The notes beneath the pieces are model-generated. The model searched no databases. It saw only the letters and a program-made list of their open reading frames with translations, and was not told where the DNA came from. Both the position numbers and the translations under genes were made by a program. Below, piece by piece: positions 23,795 to 35,435 of a stretch of DNA of 64,000 bases; position 1 is the stretch's first letter, and every line of letters starts with the position of its first letter. Source of the DNA: Dermacentor variabilis (Eukaryota > Arthropoda > Arachnida > Ixodida > Ixodidae); NCBI RefSeq assembly GCF_050947875.1, contig NC_134570.1:229013265-229077264 (forward strand), read 5' to 3'.

Positions 23795-24075
23795 TGTATC
23801 GTAGCGTCTAGGAAGATGAACATGCTGGGCCGGGCAGTGGGGGAAACAACCCCGATTTATTGCACATGTGTACATATATAGGTTTTAGGAAGGGGTGTGT
23901 CTTTTTATCAAGAACAGATAAGTTGTTTGCCCAGCATGCACATGGTGCATGCGTTTTGACATACGATGCGCTTGCGCGAAACACGTGTGGCGCTCGGCGC
24001 CCAATATACGATACACCTCATACTACGCAAGGGAGGCGCTTCCGACAGGTGGCGACTCCGTAACTCCTCGCCGCC
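23795..24075 (-). repeat. Gypsy 5' LTR, about 281 bp
   Basis: The minus strand starts TGGCGGCGAGGAGTTACGG and ends GATACA, with TG...CA termini. AATAAA is present (complement at about 23853-23858). The terminal block gcgcttccgacagg..gcgactc recurs at 49259-49285, which suggests a relic of a related LTR there. Confidence 0.75.
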
Positions 24076-24076
24076 A

Positions 24077-24829
24077 ATAGATATTTTTCAGTATTTTTAC
24101 ATACGGCTCGTCTATACTCTGATTCCGTAATGCCTGCATGACTGCTTAGGTATCGACTGCATCAAACGCTTTCCCGTAATGAATGAAAGCTATATATAAG
24201 GGTTCGATATATTCCGCACATTTCTCTACCACCTGATTGATAGTGTGAATATGGTCTATTGATGAGTAGCCTTTACGAAATCCTGCCTGGTCCTTTGGTT
24301 CACAGAAGTCTAAGGTGTTCCTGATTCTATTTGCGATTACCTTTCTAAATACTTTGTAAGCAACGGACAGTAAGTTGAACGATCTATAGTTTTTCAAGTC
24401 TTTGGCGTCCCCTTTCTTATGGATTAAGATTACGTTAGCGTTCTTCCAAGATTCCGGTACGCTCGAGGTCATGAGGCATTGCGTATACAGGGTGGCCAGA
24501 TTTTCTAGGACAATCTGCCTACCATCCAACAAATCTGCTGTTACCTGATCCTCCCCAGCTACCTTCCCCATTCGCGTAGCTGCCAATTCTTTCTTTGTTT
24601 CTTCCGGCGTTACTTGTGGAATGTGAAATTCCTCTAGACTATTCTCTCTTTCATTAGCGTCGTGAGTGCCACTGGTACTGTATAAATCTCTATACAACTC
24701 CTCAGCCACTTCAACTATCTCATCCATATTAGTAATCATATTCCCGGCTTTGTCTCTAGACGCATACATCTGATTCTTGCCTATTCCTAGTTTGTTCTTC
24801 ACTGCTCTTAGACTTCCTCTGTTCCTGAG
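24077..24829 (-). pseudogene. RTE LINE reverse transcriptase fragment
   Basis: Minus-strand frame with the RTE-type RT core: GKVAGEDQVTADLLDG, ESWKNANVILIHKKGD, FRKGYSSIDHIHTI and the first catalytic block YGKAFDAVDT, then a stop and further sequence to 24078. The YADD-equivalent block (FADD) is missing because the fragment ends at the Gypsy LTR. It is about 85-90% like the 56-kb copy by eye at the protein level. The 5' end stops at about 24829, next to a SINE. No endonuclease. Confidence 0.9.
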
Positions 24830-24842
24830 AGCTAACCAGGCG

Positions 24843-24920
24843 GTTAGAAAATGGTAGAGCTCAGCTGGTAGAGCGGCTGCCCCGGAAAGGCGGTGGTACC
24901 AGGTTCGATTCCCGGACCAG
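24843..24920 (+). repeat. tRNA-type SINE, left part, split by Harbinger
   Basis: GAGCTCAGCTGGTAGAGCGG is an A-box tRNA head and GGTTCGATTCC (24902-24912) a B box, in good tRNA spacing, close to Ala/Arg/Lys-type tRNAs. The element breaks at 24920 and resumes at 31935 (gacgaatg...) after the 7-kb transposon. Confidence 0.8.
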
Positions 24921-25199
24921 GGGTGCTATGCAGGATGCGCCGAGTTTCTCATTCACCCGAGTTTTACCCGAGTTTGCTCGACGGCAGTCAGTGAACGGAG
25001 ATAGCGCGGAACGCGCCGAAGGTGCAGGCAAAAAAATATGTAGACAAAAAGCCGCCTATGACAACATGAGCGCACCCTGCGCGGCACGCTGCTTCCACGT
25101 TTCAAGCGCAGAAGGCTGCACGACGAAACGCGCCAGCGCCACGTATTGTTATCAACGGATTATCGCAACTTAGCGAAACCGTGGCTGTCCCGCTGTCTG

Positions 25200-26660
25200 T
25201 CTGCACACTTGCCGTGAGCCGCTTGCCACGCCTTTCCCGGGCGCGTCAAGGGCGTGCCTTTTCTTTCGGGCGCTATCTTTCTTTCCTCCATCGAATGCGA
25301 ACAGGGTACATGCGGCGCATTCTTGCACCTACACTTTCACTCAAACGAATACGTTAAAGTACAACAAATAAAATAATGAACATTTTTATTTCTCTAAGTA
25401 TCTGTTTTTTGTTTTCAACGCTAGAAATTTGTGATGACAAACGGAGATCGAGCAAATTATTAAATTTTGCACTTCTTGCCGCGAGTGGCGAGAGTGAGGC
25501 GAAAGCTTAGAAGCGGTACATTGAAGCGGGTCGCGCGCACGAGGGCGTTCATACGGTGATAAGTCGCCTAGGGGCGCTGCAGAGCTATTCTCAATAATGT
25601 CGGTCATGATCCATGGAGGGTCATGGCCACTCTTTCTCTATTAGGGGAATAAAAACGCAGCGCCGCGGTACGGCTGTTCATCGCAGGCGCTTCACTAGGC
25701 CATTAAGGCTCCCGGTTTACCGGCTAAAAACGACACAACGGCTTTCGTTGCGAAATGGCGGTATGTTATTGTAGAGTGCGTAGTGACGCAGTTCAGTGAA
25801 AATGTACCAGTTTATCTTTGTGCGCGAAGCCTCTGCGATACATTGCGAAAAGTGCGTGCTTCCCCAGCGACACAATTCATCGCTTGCCCAGTGAAGGTGC
25901 CCCTGAGCGCATGTACGCAGTATATGAGTGTGTTGTGCAGTCGAAGGTGCTTGCAGATTACCTCTGCTGGAGCCAGCAGCGATCGCAGATGGATATCGTA
26001 ACGACACCGTAGCATTCGCATTTTGGCAGGTGAGGGCTCTTGTGTGCAGTTATGAAATCAGATTTCGAACGGAGAGAGGTGTTGGAACTGTTGAGTGCGC
26101 AGTGCTTGTGATGAAGAAATGCCATTGCACTGGGTCTAGAAGAGCGAGCGATTCTCAGACGCTGATCGTGTTTACAACGCTGTGGCTCCGTTTCATCACC
26201 GATGACAGAGCAGCCATCTCAGACGACTGCTGCAATACGCACTGCTCGGCATCGTCGTCCCCCTCGCCGCATCGACGCCTTGTAAGCACAGTGACGTGCG
26301 GATAATTATTTACTGTGCGCTACGCGCCACAATGCAGGCCATGAAACCGTGTTGTGCGGCCATCTCAGCCCGAGAAGATGTATAAGCCAGCGACAGTCAA
26401 CGCTTTGTTTTCGATAGTGGTGCTCAGTACATCACCGATGACAGTGCGTTGTGCGCGTTTTATGTCGGCGGTCAAGATTGTTGATGCCTCTCAGCTCGAC
26501 ACCGCGTCGCTGTTGCCGGAAGATAAGTTGGGCGTGGCCCAACTGTAGTGGGTGCGCGCACAAGAGTTACATGCCTCGCGCGGGGCGTGACCTCTGGTTT
26601 TGATTGACAGGCGAACTCGTGCTAAACTCGTACATCGCGAAACCCCCTCCGAGTTCAACT
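25200..26660. other. Harbinger 5' region upstream of the transposase
   Basis: No domain-bearing frame. Presumed leader, promoter or intron sequence of the transposon; frames at 25386-26305 on both strands look like overlapping background. Confidence 0.4.
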
Positions 26661-26667
26661 CGGGAAC

Positions 26668-27174
26668 ATGGCGGCGGCAGCAGCAGCCTGTTTCATTGCA
26701 TCCAGCGGCAGCAAGCGTCAGTATGAGCGTCTGGACCCGTTCACCTACATGACCGACGGGGAGTTTCAGCGTCATTTTCGCCTGTCGAATACATCAGTGC
26801 GCTGGCTGTGCGACGAGCTAGGCGAAGACTCTTGTCTGCGGAGACAGCGTGGCGGGCTTCATTCGCTCACCGTCGTAGAGCAAGTCATCTGTGCGCTCCG
26901 TTTCTACGAGACTGGGAGTTTTCAGAGAAGCGTCGGCGCCGAGCGTTACATTGGACGCCATCAAACTACTGTTAGCCACTGTGTCAGAGATGTGTCTGAC
27001 GCACTTATCGATGCGGCAGTGCGTAAGCGGTGTCTAGCTTTCCACAATACTGCGGCTGAGCGGGCATATATAAAAGAATGCTTCCTACTTCGCGGGAACA
27101 TTACGAACGTAGTCGGGTGTGTCGATGGAACGTACGTAGGAATTAAGGCGCCTTCAATGTCAGCGTTACTGTGA
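26668..27174 (+). pseudogene. Harbinger transposase (HARBI1-like), N-terminal half
   Basis: A 168-residue frame from ATG 26668. Residues 36-50 (FRLSNTSVRWLCDEL) and the helix-turn-helix region around 64-117 (ICALRFYETGSFQRSVG, QTTVSHCV) match the HARBI1 DNA-binding part. The first catalytic Asp is D153 in VVGCVDGTYVGIKAPS, a strong family signature. The frame then ends at a TGA. The second and third acidic residues of the DDE domain were not found in any plus frame downstream, so the protein is truncated or the 3' exon is lost. In the family the enzyme cuts and rejoins the element with a Myb-type partner. Confidence 0.9.
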
Positions 27175-28172
27175 TTAACATTGAAGCAATGTTTAGACAC
27201 GCCATATTGCCAAATTCGTCACTTCTTTGTAGCCGACTTAAATTTTGTGTTAGCGACATCTCACATGCGGCTGCTAATGATACTGACTTTTTCGCTGGTT
27301 GATGACTTTTTGCCGATTGTTCTACTTGTCTGTCAGGGTGCCTTCCAAATGGCTCACTTTCTTGGGAAAGAGGTTAATTAAGTATAAATAGATAAATGGA
27401 TATCACAAATTGTGTGAAGTAGCCTATGAATCCTAATCTCATAAAGAACTTGGGGTTCTTCATTGGTGAAGCTATTTAGTATGCACAATGCTGAATTTTG
27501 GTCATGCGTAATCTATCGACCGCACTATGAAACAGCGAGGCATTGCACAATTTGTTCCAGCGCGAGATGTGGATGTTGCGCCAAGCGGGTTGTGCCTATG
27601 CATTTGTGGCGAAATGAAAATGCATTGAGAATCTTAGTGTGTTGGCTTGCATGAAGAAAATACTTCAGATTGTTTGCTCTGTTCACCGTCGATGCATGTG
27701 CCAGAGGTTCAGTGTATGTTCTTATTTTGGAGGGGCGGCGTTATTCTGGATGGATAAATTGTATATTTTCGTCTCATAATGGGGCTCTAACTCTTAAGCA
27801 GTAGAATAATGCACATCCAATGCTCTGCAGAACTCTCTGTACATGATGTCATGAACCACCAAGGCAAAATTACACATCTGGAGAAATGTGGTGCAGATGC
27901 CAATGAAAAGTGCGTCTTTAAACCACCATGATAAAAATAAAATTGCAGAGCAAATAGACCATTTGTGCAGCTTTAGAGCAATGATTGCACAAAACGTGAT
28001 ATGCTCAAATGAGTAAACACTTGCTGTAATGCCAAAGTAGGCTGAGCGACATGCAGCGTATATTGGCATTGAACATGTCTCGTAACCATTATTTTTATTG
28101 TAAGCCCTCGCTGTCACACCTTTCCCTCCGGCACTCCTTTTACTTAAACGTACACTGTATTTCCTTTGGTGT

Positions 28173-28246
28173 CAGGAATCAAAGGGGCAAGCATTAACCA
28201 GCCTTGCAGCAGCAAGACTGGTTAATGCTTGCCCCTTTGATTCCTG
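28173..28246. repeat. Hairpin repeat, 35-nt arms
   Basis: 28173-28207 is the reverse complement of 28212-28246 with one mismatch; the loop is AGCA. Arm begins caggaatcaaaggggcaagc. Confidence 0.97.
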
Positions 28247-28422
28247 TGAGTTTAGTGGTAAAGAATATGGCACGTGCATACATAAACCTGTGCTGCAAAA
28301 TTTAACATTTGTGATTTTTTGGAGAGCTAATTTGTGTTGGGAAATTTCAAATATGTGCACCATTGTGGCCTAACAACTAGAGCATTGGTGATGTTGAAGA
28401 CTGGGTGTATTGGTATAGTAGC

Positions 28423-28546
28423 TTGAAGTTTAATTGCACAACGATTCGACGGGACACAAAGAAGAGAAATACACACAGCAGAATGCTTTGCTGTGTGTGT
28501 TACTCTTCTTTTTGTGCCGTTGAATTGTTGTGCGATCCAACTTCAA
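28423..28546. repeat. Hairpin repeat, 58-nt arms
   Basis: 28423-28480 pairs with 28489-28546 around an 8-base loop with roughly ten mismatches. The core cacaaagaagagaaatacac is like the core of the hairpin at 32177. Confidence 0.9.
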
Positions 28547-29821
28547 ATAGAGCATTGGGCTTCCTTGGTGCAGGACCGAGGAAGTGTGAGCTATTCGACA
28601 ACATGCCAGTGCGTTGCCACACAATTATGGAAGTCGGAAGGTTTGCAAACAAAGCTTTGCTTTCAAATCCACCTGCTCATGTTATACAAGCACTGATTGA
28701 AAGAACCATCATACAAAATAATGGGTGAAATCAATGGCCTGTGAAAAGTGTAATTTGTATATAGACACTGTTGACATAATAGGTGCCATACTGGCCTCAA
28801 AATTGTACTGGACAGAGCAGTTTGTTTCCTATGTGAAGCACAACCTCCCATTACATGCTGTGCAGACAACCAAGCTCAGTTTGTTTTGACATGCTACACA
28901 ACATTCACTGTAATCTGTTTTTGATTCTAAAGAAGTGCCAAACACCACCTCTTTTTCAAGGACGTCATGGGAATATTTGGCGAGACCTTTTGCAGCCCCT
29001 CATAATGGAAGTGTGGCCAGCCAGCTTTGCTTGGATGCCTTTATAGATTTCTGCTCCTGATCATTGTGTGCTATCAAGTTGCAGAAGTCTATGCAACTGG
29101 TGCAAGGCATTACGTGTTTCTATAGTCAGATACAACTTTAGGAGGCTGCGGATTCTGCACTTTAAGGCAGGTGAACACAAGCCTTCACCGATGGGCATGC
29201 ACTCTAGACTGACATCGTGCCGCCAGACAGACTAATACCTGCTCGTTGGAGAGGGACTATTTCTTTAGACGTGGAGTTAATCGGCTGCTGCGTTTTGGTC
29301 ATCTGGGCGGGGCCCCTCCTGTCTTCTGAAGTTTTTTCCGACTGTAAAGGATGCTGCTTTTTATACATTACAAAAGGACAAAGTCTACAATTATTTGGCC
29401 TATGAAATGGATACATCAGAAGTGTGCTATGCTAGGGCTTAAGATGTGTGAAATATAGTACATGCAATTATAAGACAATGTTAAAGAATATGTGGTATCG
29501 AACATGCATGTAATGGCACATTTGAATCGGGGTGTGTTGCAGTCATATGCACAGTCTATAGGTGATAGCATTATTAAGCTCCTGCTGTTTCCTGTCTTCA
29601 TTGTGAATTACACACACCGTTCATCTTGTGGCTAATCAACATGCACTGTATTCTTGCACATAGAAAGAACAAACAGCACAATGACGTGTATGCTGCATTA
29701 GTGTATTTCTTATTTACATGGTCCAAGAGTGGCACAGGTTGTCTTATGTTTTTGCCTATTTTGAAGGGACACCAATGCATGTTACAAGTCTCCTAATATG
29801 CGCATCGCAATGTTTACTGCA

Positions 29822-31173
29822 ATAATTTTATTCATGTTCTTGAATAATAAACAAAATATTAAACTGAAAGCTCCTTTATAAGGTGCCTTCTGTGAGCTCG
29901 ACAGGAGAGCAGTGAGGGCACCGATACTACTCTTGCAGAGCAGCCCTCTGGACCTCTGGCACACTCTCAACAGCACATGCCTGGTGCTCGCCTACTGCCA
30001 TCAGGCGGTTGAGTGCCTCCAGCAGCAGAATGTTTTGCTGCAAAAAAGTGTATTGGAATGAGTCAGCCGCATACAAACCATTATTTACAAAGAAAAATGC
30101 TCGTTGCACTATTAGTACTAAGTTCCCTTAACTGTGAACACCTCTAGTGTAGTATGCATAATAAAACAATGCGTTGCGACAACGTTGCTTTATTTTTCAT
30201 CACTGGGGTTTTCTTTTTCAGAGCCAATTGTCATGTTGATTAATGTGCCAGCAGCTAAGGTGGCCCCGCACCTTCACGAGTCTCTACTGTCAGCACCACA
30301 AACCTATTTTTGCTCGCTGCAAAACAAATGCCTCACCCTACAATCCCGTCTTATGCGAGCTGATTGCATCCTATGCCTACAAACATCATATTTTTGTCCC
30401 ATTACGCAATTTTCTACCACCCTCGGCTGTAGTTCTCTCTCCTTGACATCCATTCTGTCACGCTTATGTAATCACCTGTTATGAATTGGCAACAAGTGAT
30501 CGATTACGTGCATGGCCTACCTGCTGATTCCTTTTTTTTTCTTAATCTCAACTAGCATATCAGTTGCCACGGTTTACTACACCACTGTGTTCCTGCCTTA
30601 ATGCTATCTCCAACAATTTTTGTTACTTCGCTTTCTGCACAGTCATTGACATCTCGAGTTTCTTTGTTGACCTCCAGGTTTATGTCCCATATTGCATAAC
30701 CGGTAGAATGCAATGATTCTAAACTTTTTTCAAGGATATCGGTAACGTGGCGATCACGATTCGGTAATGCCTTCCATGTGCTGTTCAACCCGTGAAATTT
30801 TTGTATAACTTTCCTGCTTTATATCAGTACCTGCTATTGATATTTCACCTGGATAAAGGTACTCTTTCATAAATTTTGCGGGCTTAATGTCACTCATGAA
30901 TTTCTGTTATCTCACCAAGTTAGTGAAGGCTACCTTCATCTTTTCCATATTTTCGCGGGCCCACTTGCATGTAGAAGCACGAACACTCATTGGTTTTCAC
31001 TGCCTTCTTTAAACTGCTGGACATTCAGTTCGTTACTACGAAAGCGACTTAATCCGTGCACTCTTATTATGCTAAATATCAGACAGTAGAAATATACTTA
31101 TCTGCAGTTTGTCGATGTCTTCTTCACTGTGTTGGTAGCGAGATCCATCGTCGGTACCACCTCCTTGTCGCAT
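29822..31173 (-). CDS. Candidate spliced accessory gene of the Harbinger element
   Basis: Gene model by inspection on the minus strand, convergent with the transposase. A first exon from ATG 31173 (MRQGGGTDDGSRYQHSEEDIDKLQ) ends at a GTATAT donor near 31097. The last exon is 29927-30037: it follows a T-rich tract and CAG acceptor, encodes QNILLLEALNRLMAVGEHQAC and on to a TAG stop, and is followed by AATAAA at about 29827. Middle exons are unresolved; 30927-31000 (MSVRASTCKWARENMEKMK with a GTGAGA donor) is a candidate. Harbinger elements usually encode a Myb/SANT-like partner, so that is the suspected role, but no such domain is visible. Could also be coincidental. Confidence 0.35.
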
Positions 31174-31934
31174 CGTAGCTATATAAGATGTAATGTAACA
31201 CTATGTAATGTTCGTGACGCTCGCAGAAGCAGCACCGGCCAAGTTGTTTCTTCAGCACTGCGCCGTGAACAGTAGGTGCGCGTTGCGATCTGTAAAATCG
31301 CCGAAGCTATTGGCAGTCTTTCGGGGTGCACGGAAAGATTGCTCACGGAGGAACAGAACTATCCAAGAAATAGTGGTCATCGTCGAGCCTGATCACTACG
31401 TCGCGCACTGCAAGCTCGTTGTACGAGTTTGTTTACACTGGGCGCCTCCGATGTTTAGCCGCCATGCTCGCCCGGTGAATGGATGTGATAACGCCACCAC
31501 AGCGTTCCCTCGTGGTATAATGCGAAGCGTACTAAATTACAAATTAGTCTAATGCACATTCAGTGTACATGTTGTAAGCTTTAAAATGCTTCTAAACCAC
31601 GTTAAACTAACTAATAATATTGTACTAAATTGCGTTTGTTTTATAACTCGCTTGTGCATGTAATGCACTCGGTGGAACGACAAACAAGTGAAAGAAGGCA
31701 CGACCATGCACCGACGGTATGATCACGTGAGCCCCAGTTAGTCGACCGCCCAGAAGGCAACGCCCAAGGAATGATAGCCAGCCAGAGTGAATCTAGATAG
31801 ACCAATGAAACTGGAGGCTTGTCGAAAGATAAACTGTGTCTCGGTACCATTCGTGCTTTCATCTTGGGGTGTCGCCAGAGCTCGTGAAGATCCCGAGTTT
31901 CGCCAAACTCGGCGCATCCTGCATAGCACCCCAG

Positions 31935-32015
31935 GACGAATGTTTTTTCAACTCTGAGGCTTTTCTTTCGATGAGCCCTTATGGGTTTCCTGTGTAGCAA
32001 CTGCTACGAAAGGGT
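31935..32015 (+). repeat. tRNA-type SINE, right part
   Basis: Continues the SINE head at 24843-24920 once the transposon and one CAG are set aside: gacgaatg, then ctctgaggcttttctttcg and gggtttcctgtgtagcaact. A (TG)n tail follows. I recall this body from tick SINEs. Confidence 0.7.
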
Positions 32016-32176
32016 GTGTGTGTGATTTTCTCTTTATTAATTAGAATTATTAGTACCGATGACGAAGGAAAGATCCAGAAGGAACCTGTTACTCTCCTGA
32101 ATTCGCGTGTATGCTTAAACAACTTGAAGCAAAAGGAGGGATAGATGGCCTAGTTGGTAATGCACGTTAAGAAAAA

Positions 32177-32280
32177 CTTAGAGCGCTAAAAATACAAAGG
32201 ACGCAGAAAAAGAAACACACATCGCGCGCGTGGGGTTTGTTTTTCTTTTCCTACGCCTTTTGTATATTCAGCGCTCTAAG
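32177..32280. repeat. Hairpin repeat, about 45-nt arms
   Basis: cttagagcgctaaaaatac.. (32177-32220) pairs with ..gtatattcagcgctctaag (32235-32280) around a GC-rich loop. Core acgcagaaaaagaaacacac resembles the core of the 28423 hairpin. Confidence 0.9.
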
Positions 32281-32299
32281 TGTTTAATATAACTCGAAG

Positions 32300-32790
32300 C
32301 AGGTCGAATGTAAATGCTATTTACATCATTGCTTCGCCTATCTTAGCAGTGTAATGTTTAGCGACATTGTGAGCCAGTCAATATTTGGCACATTAAGATC
32401 GCCCAATAAAATAATCGTATCATCCGGCTTAACGTGTTCGGCCTAATAGGTATTGAATGTATTCATTGAAGAAACTGTATAGTTAGGATAGGGCTCCTGT
32501 AATATGCCTAGGGTATAAATTAAGAAAATAACAAATTGAGTATTATTGCCTTTGGCATGAGCAATATGTCTAATGCACTTTTGTAAACTATGCATTTTCT
32601 GCCAGCTTTACTAGCTCTGTCTTTCCTGTGCATACTGTATGCCACTGGAACAAATTCACTATCGCAAGCTTCATCGGCCGACTACGTTTCTGTCAGTATG
32701 ATAATGCCAGCATTATTAGTCATAAGTTTTTCTAGGCCAGTGCTTCTGTTGTCCATGCTCCTACTGTTAATGCTTAAATGTTTCAAAGAC
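32300..32790 (-). pseudogene. CR1-type LINE endonuclease relic
   Basis: On the minus strand, HLSINSRSMDN, then AGIIILTET (the apurinic-endonuclease ETxW site, with the following codon now a stop), then FVPVAYSMHRKDRA, and finally IILLGDLNVPNIDW, the GDFN-type active-site motif. Order and spacing match the N-terminal endonuclease of CR1/L2-type LINEs, which nicks target DNA. Several stops and frame changes. No RT is attached, so the fragment is isolated and old. Confidence 0.75.
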
Positions 32791-32839
32791 CGACGATCGC
32801 TCTCTGGGCGTCAGTGCCACCGGCCATATTTTAGCTTGA

Positions 32840-33986
32840 AACGTCAAACATTCACTTTGTCCAAGCCATACAAAACGCCATCTAACCTTAACTTATCGTA
32901 GATAAGCTTCATCCTTCCGCCCCTTTCTTTTTGTTCTTGAGCATTTTTTCGTAACATGTTCCGTTCTTGACGGACATGGAGGATGTCTGGGACGAAAGAA
33001 AAATCGAGGCCTTTGACAGCTGTTCCCGTGTCAACCAGTGCATTGGCGCCGCGTATGTCGAGAGTCAACAAAGACGTAGGGCGGTGCGGGTGCCAGTGCA
33101 CAAAGGCGGGGCATTTACAAAGTGCAAGCATCACTGTTCGGCAACTCCATTCCTCCTTGCAGCATTGGTGAGATGCTTTGTCTCATTCCTATCTCAGGAA
33201 GATGGAGATGAATTTTTCTAGCTAGTACGGAAGGCCTCCAGGAATTTTTGGAAGTTTGCTGCATCGCTGACCGTAATAACTCGCATTAGAGGTTGCCTCG
33301 AACGTGTATATGGCGTCCGCCGCATTTCGTCGAGTCTTAATGTGGCGCCACAACATAACGATTGTATGACACCTCGCTTCAACTGAGTGACAACTTGCGA
33401 TCTTTTCAATAGCATACAGCACCTCGACAGCTATCATGACACCTTCCTTCAAGTCGATTAGCTTACGTAGGCGCAACCAGTGACAAACGCCTTTGTCCTG
33501 AAGAGCGTCGATGAAGGTACCCGTAGCGAAGAGGCAAAAACGACATCCTGCCGAGCTCAAGGCAAAGACTTCGATGTGAGACGTCCTACGTCAGTAGCCA
33601 ACACCTGGAACGTCTCGCCTTGGTGCTGATGACGTCCTTTCTTGCAGTTGTAGCGAAGCCAGGCAGCTAATCAGTTTCGGTACCCGTCGACAAAGACTTG
33701 CGACAGCAGCGAAAAGTCATGCTGGTCCTGAGGCCGATTGAGCAGATCTAACTTTCCTTGACAACTTGCTATGAGCACTTTCAGCTTTGTTTGGTAGTCC
33801 TAGCCCTTAGCTGATGCGAGCTTGTTTAGTTGAACGTGGTAGGCTTCCCAAGACAGGGCCCTGTCATGCGGAGGTACCTCCAGCTGGCATAGTAGATCCG
33901 CAGTGGTAACGTAAATGAAGGGTACGGTCACCCACATAAGCCGTACTTTATATTCCGCGTTCGTTATCCCACCGCTGCCACCAAAC
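32840..33986 (-). pseudogene. Gypsy gag and protease relic with LTR edge
   Basis: A minus-strand order of leader, gag and protease. A PBS-like TGGTGGCAGCGGTGGGA lies next to the presumed LTR end (CCCGTTACA, complement of 33987). Gag fragments follow: ALSWEAYHVQLNKLASAKG, LLSQVFVDGYRN, TGTFIDALQDKGVCHWLRLRK. A protease-like ANALVDTGTAVKGL lies near 33030. Multiple stops and shifts. The LTR itself cannot be delimited to the right. A different lineage from the 22-kb Gypsy, judged by the PBS and gag. Confidence 0.65.
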
Positions 33987-35080
33987 TGTAACGGGGACGT
34001 TCAGAACGAAACTGTTGCTTCCATCAACGTGGTGGAATAAACGAGCGCATTGTCGCGGCTGGGTCGAGCACCTTTCCTGCAGTAAAGAGGCGTGGCTTTC
34101 CTGCATACCTTGAATGCTTCGGCCTGCAAGCTGGCGCACTTACGCACAACTGAAGCCTGTTCAGTAACTCTAACGTTCATAATTAGTGCACTTGTCACAT
34201 TGCAAAGTGAGTGGCCATCTAGGCACGTTTTGATGACTTGCGCCACCAATTCGACGACGCAGTGAACGCACACCACATGCCACTAACGCATCCACAGACA
34301 ATCGCGATGGCGCAGACGCCCACCAGACGCGGTTTCTTCTCCGCCTTTTTTGATAAGTGCGACCAATACCGAAATGCCTTCCCGTTGCACCAAGCGCACA
34401 TCAGCGAGCCTTACAACTCTTCTGGAGAAAAGGAAAGCCTGAACTGTCTGTGAAGCAGTACAAGTGGCACTCGCGTGCTTTCTCTCTCGATTTTAAATAT
34501 ACCAACTCTTTCAGAGAAGGGCATCGTGTCTCCCGACACGTAGCCCAATTCGCTGAGACGCCTATCGCCGGGCCACGCGGCCGGCTCTCACATTGTGTGA
34601 TAATTTTGAGAGAACTTTCCTCCGCCGTCGCAACAAACTTCCCGCGCCCGACGGGGCAGTAGGGCTTCCGCCTAAATGGCCTCCCTTCGGAATCCGATCA
34701 TGTGCCTGATGTCAAGTAGGGGGAAAGAACACCTGTGGCTTACTGGTGTAGCAAGGCAGGCATTCCGTACCTCACACCCACTTTGATGATGCGCGCTCCG
34801 CAGAGCACCACTAGTAAGTTTCTGACTGTTTCTAATGGCTCGAATTAAAGCCTGAAAGCTTTAAGAATTATGCGCTATGCCGGAAAATGGTAAAATAACG
34901 ACGCAGACTGGTCATCTTGCTTGCGTCTGCGAGGTCAGCACGACGAGTATGGACGGCCTCTGTGGAAGCACCAAGGAAACGTGTAGCGGCCCTAAGTGAC
35001 ACTTTGACTCCATGCCTTCTGTCTTGAAAGCAAATTGTTGTGCCGAGGCTAATTTAAGGTAAAATGGCGCAGTGTACCTC
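33987..35080. other. Presumed LTR remains then anonymous DNA
   Basis: The first few hundred bases may be LTR of the Gypsy relic to the left; beyond that nothing is recognised. Confidence 0.35.
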
Positions 35081-35139
35081 CAGACTGTCTCGTGGGTGCT
35101 ATAACGTTAAAGTTACTCGGAACTTTTTATTACAATTCT

Positions 35140-35435
35140 TTAATCAGCCCTCGGCGATTGGTCAAAAACTTTTTTGGACAACCGCCCCTTCGCCTGTCTG
35201 TCGCGCGCCGACAAAAAAAAAAACCGCGAAAGCTCCCCATGTGATATGACGTGTACACACTGATTATACATGATTGGACCGATCAAAATAAAAATATTTA
35301 TTTCTGGTTAAACGCTTTTTGCTATTAGCACTCGGCTATTGGTCAAAAGTTGTCGGGCTGCACCCACTTCATTTGCCTGTCACGCGACGTCACAAAACCG
35401 CGAAAACTCTACGCGTCAAAGTGACGTCTCCGCGT
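35140..35435 (+). repeat. Two diverged tandem copies, about 190-bp unit
   Basis: tcggcgattggtcaaaaac ... cgcctgtctgtcgcg ... aaaccgcgaaagctc is followed by tcggctattggtcaaaagt ... tgcctgtcacgcgacgtca ... aaaccgcgaaaactc. Each carries an inverted CCAAT (attggt), and the second has a cAMP-element-like gacgtca. No gene follows directly. Possibly the edge of a longer repeat that runs to about 36060. Confidence 0.6.

Larger units (their letters stand above)
22480..24075 (-). mobile_element. Gypsy element: LTR, PBS, gag-protease, start of pol
   Basis: Minus-strand order is LTR (24075-23795), primer-binding site directly after it, gag with two zinc knuckles, protease, and the first residues of pol (SVSQDDCEEIVKEFRHIF) ending near 22490. 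RT, RNase H, integrase and the 3' LTR are absent. The right side joins an RTE fragment at 24077. The layout fits the K02A2.6-like branch of Gypsy (gag-PR with paired knuckles). Confidence 0.85.
27180..29820. other. Harbinger interior, no coding recognised
   Basis: Apart from the two hairpins, this stretch shows no transposase second half and no other domain. It separates the transposase half from the convergent accessory candidate. Confidence 0.45.
24921..31931. mobile_element. PIF/Harbinger DNA transposon, 7.0 kb
   Basis: The ends are 27-bp perfect inverted repeats beginning GGGTGCTATGCAGGATGCGC (24921-24947 and 31905-31931). They are flanked by a 3-bp direct repeat CAG (24918-24920, 31932-31934). 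GGG-starting ends and a 3-bp target duplication are typical of PIF/Harbinger, and the interior encodes a HARBI1-like protein. The flanks join into one continuous tRNA-type SINE, which confirms the boundaries. Two hairpin repeats (28173-28246, 28423-28546) sit inside. The transposase is incomplete, so this copy is probably not autonomous. Confidence 0.9.

Noticed and set aside
30552..30788. 78-codon minus frame as a firm exon of the Harbinger accessory gene
   Set aside because: No clear acceptor or donor in phase with neighbouring exons and no recognisable domain; left unresolved.
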